From assembly GCA_947494325.1 (NCBI GenBank), contig CANLUS010000001.1, positions 806,001 through 870,000 on the forward strand: a stretch of DNA of 64,000 nt, in the 5' to 3' direction. Positions 45,440 through 52,565 of this stretch are shown piece by piece. Made by a program: the position numbers and the translations under genes. Numbering within the stretch: position 1 is the first letter of the stretch; each line of letters opens with the position of its first letter. The notes below the pieces were generated by a model. It made no database searches. It saw only the letters and a list, made by a program, of their open reading frames with translations, and was not told where the DNA came from. This stretch comes from an uncultured Flavobacteriaceae bacterium (lineage in GTDB: Bacteria; Bacteroidota; Bacteroidia; Flavobacteriales; Flavobacteriaceae).

Positions 45440-45802
45440 ATGTCTACACAAAAAGTTGCCAATCGATTAGTAGAACTCATGCGTCAAGGAGATGGAATGA
45501 CTGCTATTGAAGAATTATATGCTGATAATATTGTAAGTAAAGAAATGCCAGGCTACCCAGGAGGAGAACTTGTTTCAGGGAAAGAAGCGGTGACCCAAAA
45601 GAGTATTGCTTGGTTGAATAATATTCAAGAGTTTCATAGTAGCGCAATTTCTGAACCTCAAGTAGCAGGGAACCATTTTTCATGTACTATGGATTTTGAT
45701 GTTACTTTTAAGGATAGCGGAAGACAGAAAATGTCGGAAGTTTGTGTATATGAAGTAAATGATAATAAGATTGTTAATGAACAATTCTTTTACAATATGT
45801 GA
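45440..45802 (+). CDS. SnoaL/NTF2-like fold protein
   Basis: 120 residues, cytoplasmic. The order of secondary structure and motifs (VANRLVELMRQGDGMTAIEELYADNIVSKEMPG, VSGKEAVTQKSIAWL, FSCTMDFDVTF, VCVYEVNDNKIVNEQFFY) fits the NTF2-like/SnoaL superfamily, which includes enzymes and small-ligand binders. No catalytic residues can be fixed. Single gene with a short hairpin-like GCGAGAGAATG..CTATCGC region downstream. Confidence 0.75.
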   Translation: MSTQKVANRLVELMRQGDGMTAIEELYADNIVSKEMPGYPGGELVSGKEAVTQKSIAWLNNIQEFHSSAISEPQVAGNHFSCTMDFDVTFKDSGRQKMSEVCVYEVNDNKIVNEQFFYNM

Positions 45803-45850
45803 TAACCTAAAAATCTGTTTCTATTTTAAAAAAGCGAGAGAATGTATGTT

Positions 45851-46210
45851 CTATCGCTTTTTTTCTATAAACAATACACATAGTATTCCAAAACTATACG
45901 CGATAAGATCTGTTACTTCAAAGGTATTTCCCAAAATAAGATGTGCTAGTTTATTATGTTCTAAATTCAAGAAGGCTAATAAGTTGGTCATTTGCAGAAA
46001 TTCTATGACGAAAGCAAATAGTAGCACGCCAGTGGCAATAAATATAGGCTTCGCATTGATAAAACTTTTCAAAAAATAGTAGAGCATAATTACAACTAAA
46101 AAGTCACCAAAAATATAACGAATAAACCCTGTTTTAAAAAAGAGTACGATGAGTACTTCTAGTAAAAACAAAATGATGAAATTGAGAAATGATTTGGGGT
46201 TGAATTTCAT
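45851..46210 (-). CDS. DUF2809-type membrane protein
   Basis: 119 residues with four hydrophobic segments. It matches the DUF2809 family (RYIFGDFLVVIMLYYFLK, VIEFLQMTNLL, LGNTFEVTDLIAYSFGI), small inner-membrane proteins of unknown function, distantly VanZ-like. Its ATG overlaps the stop of the DUF1361 gene by 4 bp (ATGA). Last gene of the five-gene membrane operon. Confidence 0.8.
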   Translation of the reverse strand: MKFNPKSFLNFIILFLLEVLIVLFFKTGFIRYIFGDFLVVIMLYYFLKSFINAKPIFIATGVLLFAFVIEFLQMTNLLAFLNLEHNKLAHLILGNTFEVTDLIAYSFGILCVLFIEKKR

Positions 46211-46875
46211 TGTATGTGTTTTTTATTGATTGAGATAGTTTTCATAAAACTCGAGATTAACATGTTTATGAGCAGGAACCCAACAAGAAAGAAAAGACCA
46301 TAACTAATAGTGAATCCCCATGTTTTTAAATGCGCAAAAGGATCCGTAAATCGATCGGCGATATTGAAAAATAAGGGCTTTGGATTCGAAAGAACATCCC
46401 AACTATTAAATCGTAAAAACCTACCGAGATAAATCCCAAACCCTGTTAGAAACATAATACCTGAGCTTATAATCCATGCGATGCTATATGAGAACCTCTT
46501 TATCAAAATATTATGCATTTGATAAGTTGATATAAAGAATAATAGCATTCCGTTCATTGCGAATGAAAAAATCATTAATAGATCAAACCATAATGGAACG
46601 AATGTTCTATTTGTCAAATGAAATATATCAGTGATGATATATGGAGCGTTAGGCAGAAATAAGAGCCACGTTCCGAACGCGAACATAAATTTAGTTAGAC
46701 GTTGCCTTTTACGCACCATTTGTTGACTAATCAAAAATGGAATATATGCTAAAAATAGATTCCATATTAGAAATTTATACAAAGTCGAATCGGTTAGCCA
46801 AGCCCTAAAAATTAGTAAAGAAATAGCATATGCCGAAAATAATATAAGTAGATATAGCTGTTTAGTTGTTTTCAT
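46207..46875 (-). CDS. DUF1361 membrane protein
   Basis: 222 residues from the ATG at 46875; the longer frame to 46944 would overlap the upstream gene by 83 bp and starts with non-membrane sequence. About seven hydrophobic segments. FGTWLLFLPNAPYIITDIFHL is the DUF1361 hallmark. Function unknown. It overlaps the upstream gene's end by 14 bp and the downstream gene by 4 bp, so the genes are translationally coupled. Confidence 0.8.
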   Translation of the reverse strand: MKTTKQLYLLILFSAYAISLLIFRAWLTDSTLYKFLIWNLFLAYIPFLISQQMVRKRQRLTKFMFAFGTWLLFLPNAPYIITDIFHLTNRTFVPLWFDLLMIFSFAMNGMLLFFISTYQMHNILIKRFSYSIAWIISSGIMFLTGFGIYLGRFLRFNSWDVLSNPKPLFFNIADRFTDPFAHLKTWGFTISYGLFFLVGFLLINMLISSFMKTISINKKHIQ

Positions 46876-47272
46876 TTTTTTCAATGTTCTTTTTATTTTC
46901 TTTAAAAAACCACACCCAAGATTGCATAGCTGTGATATAGGCAATGATAAAGATGATGTTGGTAATAGCGTCGAAATTTTGATTCCAGATTATATAGGTA
47001 CAGGCTAAAAAGAATACTATTGCATACAAAGGGAAATACTTATTAAACTTTTGAATCACAGTTAACTTTGGTGTTAATTCGTAAATAGGTACAATTGTAA
47101 AAAGTATCATAATGAATGAGATGATAAATGTTATAATAATCGATAAAATGAAAATAAGAGGTACACTATTGAAATTAACAGATTCTAAGGCTCTTATCGC
47201 CAAGCTCAAAAGAAACGATGCTAGTAGGGCCGCTTTAGCGGCAGTTACGATTGTCCGTGATAGCGTCTTCAT
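46862..47272 (-). CDS. Small membrane protein, unknown
   Basis: 136 residues with four hydrophobic helices and a charged C-terminal tail (ENKKNIEKNENN). I do not recognise the family. It overlaps the DUF4173 gene by 4 bp (ATGA) and the DUF1361 gene by 14 bp, so it is part of the same tightly packed operon. Such packing suggests a membrane complex, but this is speculative. Confidence 0.65.
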   Translation of the reverse strand: MKTLSRTIVTAAKAALLASFLLSLAIRALESVNFNSVPLIFILSIIITFIISFIMILFTIVPIYELTPKLTVIQKFNKYFPLYAIVFFLACTYIIWNQNFDAITNIIFIIAYITAMQSWVWFFKENKKNIEKNENN

Positions 47273-48666
47273 TTTTTAATTTTTAAATTGTCATACGTAA
47301 ATTCTTGCCAGGAATTGACGTTTAGTTGTTGGGTATAAGCAAGATATTTTTTAGTTATTCTTTCGGCTTGTTGTTTAGTTGTTTTCCGTTTATTATTTTC
47401 TACATACTCCTTCAATTCAACGACGTTATTATTTGATAAGTTAATGAGGTAATCGATGTCGGTTATTTGGGCATGATTTATATTATACTTTGTGATGAGT
47501 TGATCCCAATTAACAACACTTGAAAAGACCAAGATCATAAAAGCAATATGGATGTTTTTTCTAAGTAAATACCATAAATTGTATCGAGCATGTACTTTTA
47601 TATAGGTGGTAATTAAACCAACTGATGATAGAAATAAATAGATAAAAACACCAATTCTTTTATAGGTAAATCCATAATGAGTTACGTATAAATAATTTTT
47701 ATATGCCGTTATGACTACTAATACTACATTCAGTAGGATCCAAATGGTCGCTAAGGTTTTTAAATGTTGATTTTTCTTATAGTAATTTAAATTACCTCTG
47801 AAGAAATATAAAATAATAATGATCGCAAAAATAAGCGAGGTTATTAGAGCATAGATCCCTTCATGAACACTTTTCGATAAATCAGATGCAGCTACGTCAA
47901 TAAGGGAACGCAAATAGAAAAGGTCGGTGGTTAAGAAAAATCCGATAAGTAGGTTAAGTGAAATTAGCAAAATGATACCAAGTTGATTTTCTTGGAGCAA
48001 ACTAGTTGAAGACTGCATCGGTATTGTTGATTTATCTAATTGGTTTTCAGTTTCTGAATCCATTTGTGTAAGAGGCTGAATCGTTTGAGGATCACTAAAA
48101 TTAAGCAGAATAAAGTATCCTAATAGGGTAAAGAGAACCCACTTAAGATTGATAAAACTAAGATCGATTGTACTGACAATACGATTAAAATTAGGATTTG
48201 CATTGCTGTACAATAAGATAAAAATACCGACAATCAATATTGGAATTCCGATTGTTTTGATCCAGTAAGAATAGTTAATATTCTTTTTTTTAACCGCTTC
48301 GGTCTCTTCGAGCATATGATGGTAATAATTTGTAAAACTTGAGGCGATTGCGGTGTAGCATCCGTTTAAGAATTCTACGTAAAGAGATGCTTTAAATGTT
48401 GGGAGCGCTCCTAATAAAGCGAATAGACTAACAATACTCACAAATATCGATAAGGACGAGTTGTATATAAAGACAAAGGTGGAGGCGGCTAAGTAGTATA
48501 AGGTTCGAATGAGAATCTTTTTCGTTTTGAATTTTTTAGGTTGGAGGGTGGCAAGTAAAAGAATGACCAATATTGAAAACAATAGATAATTTAGGCCTAT
48601 GTTTTTTCCATAAAACAAAATACTAAATAGAAATGAAGAGATGAATAATGTTATTTTTTTAAGCAT
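47269..48666 (-). CDS. DUF4153/DUF4173-type polytopic membrane protein
   Basis: 465 residues with about ten hydrophobic segments and a soluble C-terminal stretch (about 385-465). Features typical of DUF4173: a central INLKWVLFTLLGYFILLN and the later YGFTYKRIGVFIYLFL (the TYxR pattern) followed by a C-terminal YNINHAQITDIDYLINLS. The function of the family is unknown. It overlaps the Coq4-like gene by 8 bp upstream and the small membrane-protein gene by 4 bp downstream. Confidence 0.8.
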   Translation of the reverse strand: MLKKITLFISSFLFSILFYGKNIGLNYLLFSILVILLLATLQPKKFKTKKILIRTLYYLAASTFVFIYNSSLSIFVSIVSLFALLGALPTFKASLYVEFLNGCYTAIASSFTNYYHHMLEETEAVKKKNINYSYWIKTIGIPILIVGIFILLYSNANPNFNRIVSTIDLSFINLKWVLFTLLGYFILLNFSDPQTIQPLTQMDSETENQLDKSTIPMQSSTSLLQENQLGIILLISLNLLIGFFLTTDLFYLRSLIDVAASDLSKSVHEGIYALITSLIFAIIIILYFFRGNLNYYKKNQHLKTLATIWILLNVVLVVITAYKNYLYVTHYGFTYKRIGVFIYLFLSSVGLITTYIKVHARYNLWYLLRKNIHIAFMILVFSSVVNWDQLITKYNINHAQITDIDYLINLSNNNVVELKEYVENNKRKTTKQQAERITKKYLAYTQQLNVNSWQEFTYDNLKIKK

Positions 48667-49156
48667 GATGATATGTTTTTAAGGTGTTAATTTGAGATGT
48701 TGAAAATATACAAGAGCGAACATCTAAATAGGAGGCGTTTAGTAATTGACGAAAATCAAGATTATGAAATGTATTTGCTTTTTTTCCTATTTGATAGGAT
48801 CTTAGATAGTGACCTAAATAATCGGGTAATAAGAATGTGCCTAAAATGACAACTCCGAATAAATATGAACTACGTTTGCCATTGCCCAAGCATAAGTACT
48901 GTTGTGCTATTTCATCTTCAACAGTTGTGCTATAACCAGTCAATACATGATAGGCATCATGACGTTCAACTTTTGGAATAAGATCAAAACCATTGTCTTC
49001 TAAGAATTGCCCCAAATGAAAGCCAAAAGTATGTTTTTCATAGGTGAGTAAATCTGATTTAGTAAGGCTCCAGGGGGTGTTTTTCTTGAAGTATCGTGTG
49101 TATATTGATTCTGATTTTTCGAATAACCATTGTATGAGTTTTTTTCTTTTCTTCAT
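48659..49156 (-). CDS. Coq4-family protein
   Basis: 165 residues. It contains a perfect HDxxH-x11-E motif (His66, Asp67, His70, Glu82), the metal-ligand motif of Coq4. N-terminal LTYEKHTFGFHLGQFLEDNGF and C-terminal SYLDVRSCIF are compatible with the helical family fold. In eukaryotes and some proteobacteria Coq4 acts in ubiquinone biosynthesis; Bacteroidota generally use menaquinone, so a different role is likely. It is the first gene of the membrane operon, preceded by a 19-bp palindromic operator candidate. Confidence 0.8.
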   Translation of the reverse strand: MKKRKKLIQWLFEKSESIYTRYFKKNTPWSLTKSDLLTYEKHTFGFHLGQFLEDNGFDLIPKVERHDAYHVLTGYSTTVEDEIAQQYLCLGNGKRSSYLFGVVILGTFLLPDYLGHYLRSYQIGKKANTFHNLDFRQLLNASYLDVRSCIFSTSQINTLKTYHHA

Positions 49157-49164
49157 TTTAAAAG

Positions 49165-49183
49165 TACTTTGTATTTCAAAGTA
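49165..49183 (-). promoter_or_regulatory. Palindromic operator candidate, site A
   Basis: TACTTTG, 5 bp, CAAAGTA: perfect 7-bp arms, 9-27 bp upstream of the Coq4-like start codon. The same palindrome precedes the gene at 50115 (site B). On the transcribed strand a -7-like TACTTTTA overlaps its end, so a bound repressor would block the promoter. Confidence 0.6.
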
Positions 49184-49198
49184 ATTGTATAAAAAAAT

Positions 49199-49498
49199 TT
49201 ACAATCTACCTTTGATCAGTTGTTCTAATGCGTTTATATGTTTTTTAAACTCTAAGGTTCCTAATTTTGTACTACTATATTTAGTGTTAGGTTTTTTTCC
49301 AATAAATTCTTTGTGAATATGTATGTATTTTTCTTTTTCAAGAGATTTTAAATGACTGGCTAAGTTACCATCAGTAACTCCTAATAGCTCCTTAAGTGAA
49401 TTGAAATCAACATAATCGTTTACCATAAGAGCAGACATAATGCCAAGTCTCACGCGATGGTCAAAAATTTTGTTGATATTCTCTATAATACTCTTCAT
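49199..49498 (-). CDS. Winged-helix transcriptional regulator (HTH_34/MarR-like)
   Basis: 99 residues. A single winged-helix domain: RVRLGIMSALMVNDYVDFNS, LKELLGVTDGNLASHLKSLEKEKYIHIHKEFIGKKPNTKYSSTKLG (helix-turn-helix then wing with the YSxTxxG pattern). No ligand domain. It overlaps the upstream membrane-protein gene at TAATG. The pair is bracketed by the two copies of the TACTTTG..CAAAGTA palindrome, so it probably represses itself and the Coq4-like/membrane operon; this is inferred from position. Confidence 0.83.
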   Translation of the reverse strand: MKSIIENINKIFDHRVRLGIMSALMVNDYVDFNSLKELLGVTDGNLASHLKSLEKEKYIHIHKEFIGKKPNTKYSSTKLGTLEFKKHINALEQLIKGRL

Positions 49499-50115
49499 TA
49501 TTCTTCCTTCTTAAAGTGCATAAGTGCACCATATACAATATGTAGCACGCCAAATCCTAATGCCCAAAAGAGTAAACCATTTCCTAAAAATACAAATGCC
49601 AAAAGACCAAGTAAAATCTCCATAACTCCTAGATATTTTACCCAACTAAAGGTGTATTTGCTAGCATTTACCAAAGCTAGACCGTAAAAAATTAAGGTCG
49701 CAGGAGCAATTAACCCGTAATAGCCTCGATATATTAATAGTAAAACGAAAATACCGCCAGTCACCATTGGTATTAAAAAATTGAGTAGCAATTGTTTTGA
49801 CACCGGTGTCCAAATTTTTTCATTGTTTTTTCGAGCCTGCTTTCTTGTTAGGATGAATGCGGTTACAACAGATAGTAAAGCAATTACAAATGCCACTGTC
49901 AAAATAATGACTTCTAAAATCACTAAGGGCATCAAATTAGTGCCATCTCCATAACCACCATAGCCTGATAATAATTGATGTCCGATAAAGGCACCAATTA
50001 GAGCGTATATTCCAGCTAAAATCCCAGACATACCACTCAAGGAAAGAAATCGAGTTGATTTGTTCATGATATCTTTAATATCAGAAATATCTTTTAGATA
50101 ATCTTTTTCTGTCAT
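49498..50115 (-). CDS. Membrane protein co-transcribed with winged-helix regulator
   Basis: 205 residues from the ATG at 50115 (MTEKDYLKDI); the frame extends to 50163 but that would cover the palindrome and promoter. Five to six hydrophobic segments (for example FLSLSGMSGILAGIYALIGA, GLIAPATLIFYGLALVNASK). It resembles membrane proteins that are commonly paired with small HTH_34 regulators in Bacteroidota; no function is known. A sensory link to the adjacent regulator is possible. The promoter contains palindrome site B. Confidence 0.7.
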   Translation of the reverse strand: MTEKDYLKDISDIKDIMNKSTRFLSLSGMSGILAGIYALIGAFIGHQLLSGYGGYGDGTNLMPLVILEVIILTVAFVIALLSVVTAFILTRKQARKNNEKIWTPVSKQLLLNFLIPMVTGGIFVLLLIYRGYYGLIAPATLIFYGLALVNASKYTFSWVKYLGVMEILLGLLAFVFLGNGLLFWALGFGVLHIVYGALMHFKKEE

Positions 50116-50123
50116 AATAAAAG

Positions 50124-50142
50124 TACTTTGAAATACAAAGTT
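50124..50142 (-). promoter_or_regulatory. Palindromic operator candidate, site B
   Basis: TACTTTG, AAATA, CAAAGTT: 6-bp perfect arms (ACTTTG/CAAAGT), 9 bp upstream of the ATG at 50115. The spacer is the reverse complement of that in site A, so the two sites match over nearly all 19 bp in opposite orientation. Confidence 0.6.
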
Positions 50143-50184
50143 AATTAAAATTTCTGATTCCACAACATTTTTTAATTTTGAGCT

Positions 50185-50550
50185 ATGAATCCATCCGAAG
50201 CGTACATCTTAGAACAACAAGAACCATTTAGATCAATTCTATTACATCTACAAATAGTCATTGAGAATAATGTGCCAGATGTAGAACTAAAATTCAAGTA
50301 CAAAATACCTTTCTATTATATTGATGGGAATCCGTTTTGTTACTTAAATGTGCCTAAGCATAAAAATTATGTTGACCTAGGCTTTTGGAATGCTGCTCAT
50401 CTCACCGTTAATAAAGAACATTTAACGAAAGCGGGTAGAAAAGTTATGAAGTCGTTGCGTTATCCATCTTTAGAGGAAATTAATAATGAAATTTTAATCG
50501 AAGTATTGAAAGACGCCTATGTCGTTAGGGATAAAAAATTCTATAAATGA
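50185..50550 (+). CDS. DUF1801 (YdhG-like) family protein
   Basis: 121 residues. VELKFKYKIPFYYIDGNPFCYLNVPKHKNYVDLGFW matches the YdhG/DUF1801 fold (an acidic-to-basic beta-sheet protein with KxPxY and GF). Family function is unknown. It is divergent from the membrane protein/regulator pair, with only a short shared upstream region, and converges with the transglutaminase-like gene 4 bp away. Confidence 0.75.
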   Translation: MNPSEAYILEQQEPFRSILLHLQIVIENNVPDVELKFKYKIPFYYIDGNPFCYLNVPKHKNYVDLGFWNAAHLTVNKEHLTKAGRKVMKSLRYPSLEEINNEILIEVLKDAYVVRDKKFYK

Positions 50551-50554
50551 ATCC

Positions 50555-51529
50555 TTATTTTTTAACTTGAACCTTATAATGTAAGGCTGTTTTACGATTT
50601 GCAATGATAAATAGTTCAGTATTATTTGTTTGAGAAAAAGGGATCGAAAACGAACATGAAGACCCCGAACAGACGGGCTCAATTACTTGTGGTCTCATAG
50701 TGTCTCTAAAAGCATAATGTAAGGTTACTCCCTCTGGAATTAGACCCATTTTGAAATCAATAGTTGATCCAGATGCCACAACTAATTTGCCTTGATTTGG
50801 AGCTTCTAATTGTAGTTTATTTTTAAAAAAAGCTTTCGAAAACAATGGAGTACTATAAAATTCTTTGAGTCCAACTTTTTTATTCGTAAACGAGAATTCC
50901 TTGTCTGCAGGTAAATGTGTTAAGGCAAATTCATTAGGGTTCGTAAAGAAAAAATAATCATCGAAAAAGGGTTTCCATTGTTTATTTTCTGAATGGCCTG
51001 CTCCCCAAGTTACATCTACGAGCTTCCAAGTGTTTCCAATTTTAATCGCATTCCATGCGTGATCTTCTTGTGGAGGAATATTCCCAATATCATTGATGGC
51101 AGCCTTCGAATATCCTCCAATAAACAAGCAGGGTATATTTAACAACTCAGCTACTTTTTTAAAAGTTCTAGCGTATCCTTCGCAAACTGCCTTGTTTGTT
51201 CTAAGAGTTTCATTTACTGAATGCGCATTTACAGCAGCTAATTTTCGCTGGAAATCAGCCTGATCAGTATAGCTAAAATTTACCTTGGTATTACCCTGAT
51301 AAAAACGCTGGAGGTCATAGGTAATGTTTTTAGCAAGCCAAGTAAAAATAGCTCGTGCTTGTTCGCTTTCTGTAGTAAAATCTTTGGCGATCTGCGAAGC
51401 TAAACCTTCAGCAGAAGCGTAGTGTTTAGGATACGTACCTACTTTTTGATCAACAGCACTAAAATCTTGAGCTTGTAGAACAAAACATGAGAAAAACAGA
51501 AAAAGGCTTGCAAATAATTTCATACACAT
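50555..51529 (-). CDS. Exported transglutaminase-like protein
   Basis: About 324 residues from the ATG at 51529 (51523 is also possible); the longer frame to 51604 would overlap kdsA. A signal peptide (MKLFASLFLFFSCFVLQAQ) precedes a transglutaminase-like core: ARAIFTWLAKNITYD, NKAVCEGYARTFKKV (catalytic Cys), EDHAWNAIKIGNTWKLVDVTWGAG (His and Asp). C-terminal beta-rich domain of unknown type. Envelope cysteine protease or transglutaminase activity is plausible. Confidence 0.82.
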   Translation of the reverse strand: MCMKLFASLFLFFSCFVLQAQDFSAVDQKVGTYPKHYASAEGLASQIAKDFTTESEQARAIFTWLAKNITYDLQRFYQGNTKVNFSYTDQADFQRKLAAVNAHSVNETLRTNKAVCEGYARTFKKVAELLNIPCLFIGGYSKAAINDIGNIPPQEDHAWNAIKIGNTWKLVDVTWGAGHSENKQWKPFFDDYFFFTNPNEFALTHLPADKEFSFTNKKVGLKEFYSTPLFSKAFFKNKLQLEAPNQGKLVVASGSTIDFKMGLIPEGVTLHYAFRDTMRPQVIEPVCSGSSCSFSIPFSQTNNTELFIIANRKTALHYKVQVKK

Positions 51530-51572
51530 AGTTAAACACGAATTATACCAAAAAATTGTCAGACGAGATAAC

Positions 51573-52391
51573 TTATAATGTATTGATCGTTTTGCGAATG
51601 GCAACCAAATTACTTAATAGCGTTTCTAAGTGATCTAAATGCAACATATTGGCACCATCACTCTTCGCATTTGCGGGGTCAAAATGAGTCTCAATGAATA
51701 AACCATCTACGCCCGTGGCTATACCAGCCCGCGAAATGGTTTCGATCATATCGGGTCTTCCGCCAGTCACCCCAGAAGTTTGATTAGGTTGTTGCAAAGA
51801 ATGTGTCACATCAAGAACCGTTGTCGCGTATTGTTTCATGGTAGGAATGCCTCTAAAATCGACGATCATATCTTGATACCCGAACATAGTTCCTCTGTCT
51901 GTTATCATTACGTTTTCATTGCCACTATCGATAACTTTTTTTACGGCATGCTGCATGCTTTCAGCGCTCATAAATTGTCCTTTTTTGAGGTTTACTACTT
52001 TTCCTGTTTTCGCTGCAGCAACAACCAAATCAGTTTGACGCACTAAAAAAGCTGGAATTTGCAATATATCAACATATTCAGCAGCCTTAGCCGCATCAGA
52101 AACTTCATGAATATCGGTAACCGTAGGAACTTTAAAAGAAGTACTCACTTTATGTAAGATTTGAAGTGCTTTTTCATCTCCTATTCCAGTAAAACTATCG
52201 ACTCTAGATCGATTTGCCTTTTTAAAACTGCCTTTAAATACGTACGGAATTTCGAGTTTGTCTGTTATCGAAATTACCTTTTCGGCAATTCGCATGGCCA
52301 TATCCTCACTTTCAATAGCACATGGGCCAGCAAGCAAGAAAAAACTGCCATTATCTGTATATTTTATATTAGGAATTAAAGAGATATCCAT
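51573..52391 (-). CDS. kdsA: 3-deoxy-8-phosphooctulonate (KDO-8-P) synthase
   Basis: 272 residues. FFLLAGPCAIES, VFKGSFKKANRSRVDSFTG, DILQIPAFLVRQTDL, NVMITDRGTMFGYQ and QTSGVTGGRPDMI define KdsA and exclude DAHP synthase. It condenses PEP with arabinose-5-phosphate in the first committed step of KDO for LPS. The gene stands alone; the downstream transglutaminase-like gene begins 43 bp after its stop. Confidence 0.95.
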   Translation of the reverse strand: MDISLIPNIKYTDNGSFFLLAGPCAIESEDMAMRIAEKVISITDKLEIPYVFKGSFKKANRSRVDSFTGIGDEKALQILHKVSTSFKVPTVTDIHEVSDAAKAAEYVDILQIPAFLVRQTDLVVAAAKTGKVVNLKKGQFMSAESMQHAVKKVIDSGNENVMITDRGTMFGYQDMIVDFRGIPTMKQYATTVLDVTHSLQQPNQTSGVTGGRPDMIETISRAGIATGVDGLFIETHFDPANAKSDGANMLHLDHLETLLSNLVAIRKTINTL

Positions 52392-52565
52392 TGCTCAAAA
52401 TTTTAAACAAAAATACACTTTTTTAGTGTTCATAGAATGATGATTTTAGCGAATATCTATTGTATATTTATTTTTATAATAAAACTTGTTGTCTTGTGAA
52501 ATGTAATGCTAAAAAAAACGTTATAAAGGTGATACTTAATTATCAGTACTTCTAATTCAAAAAAC

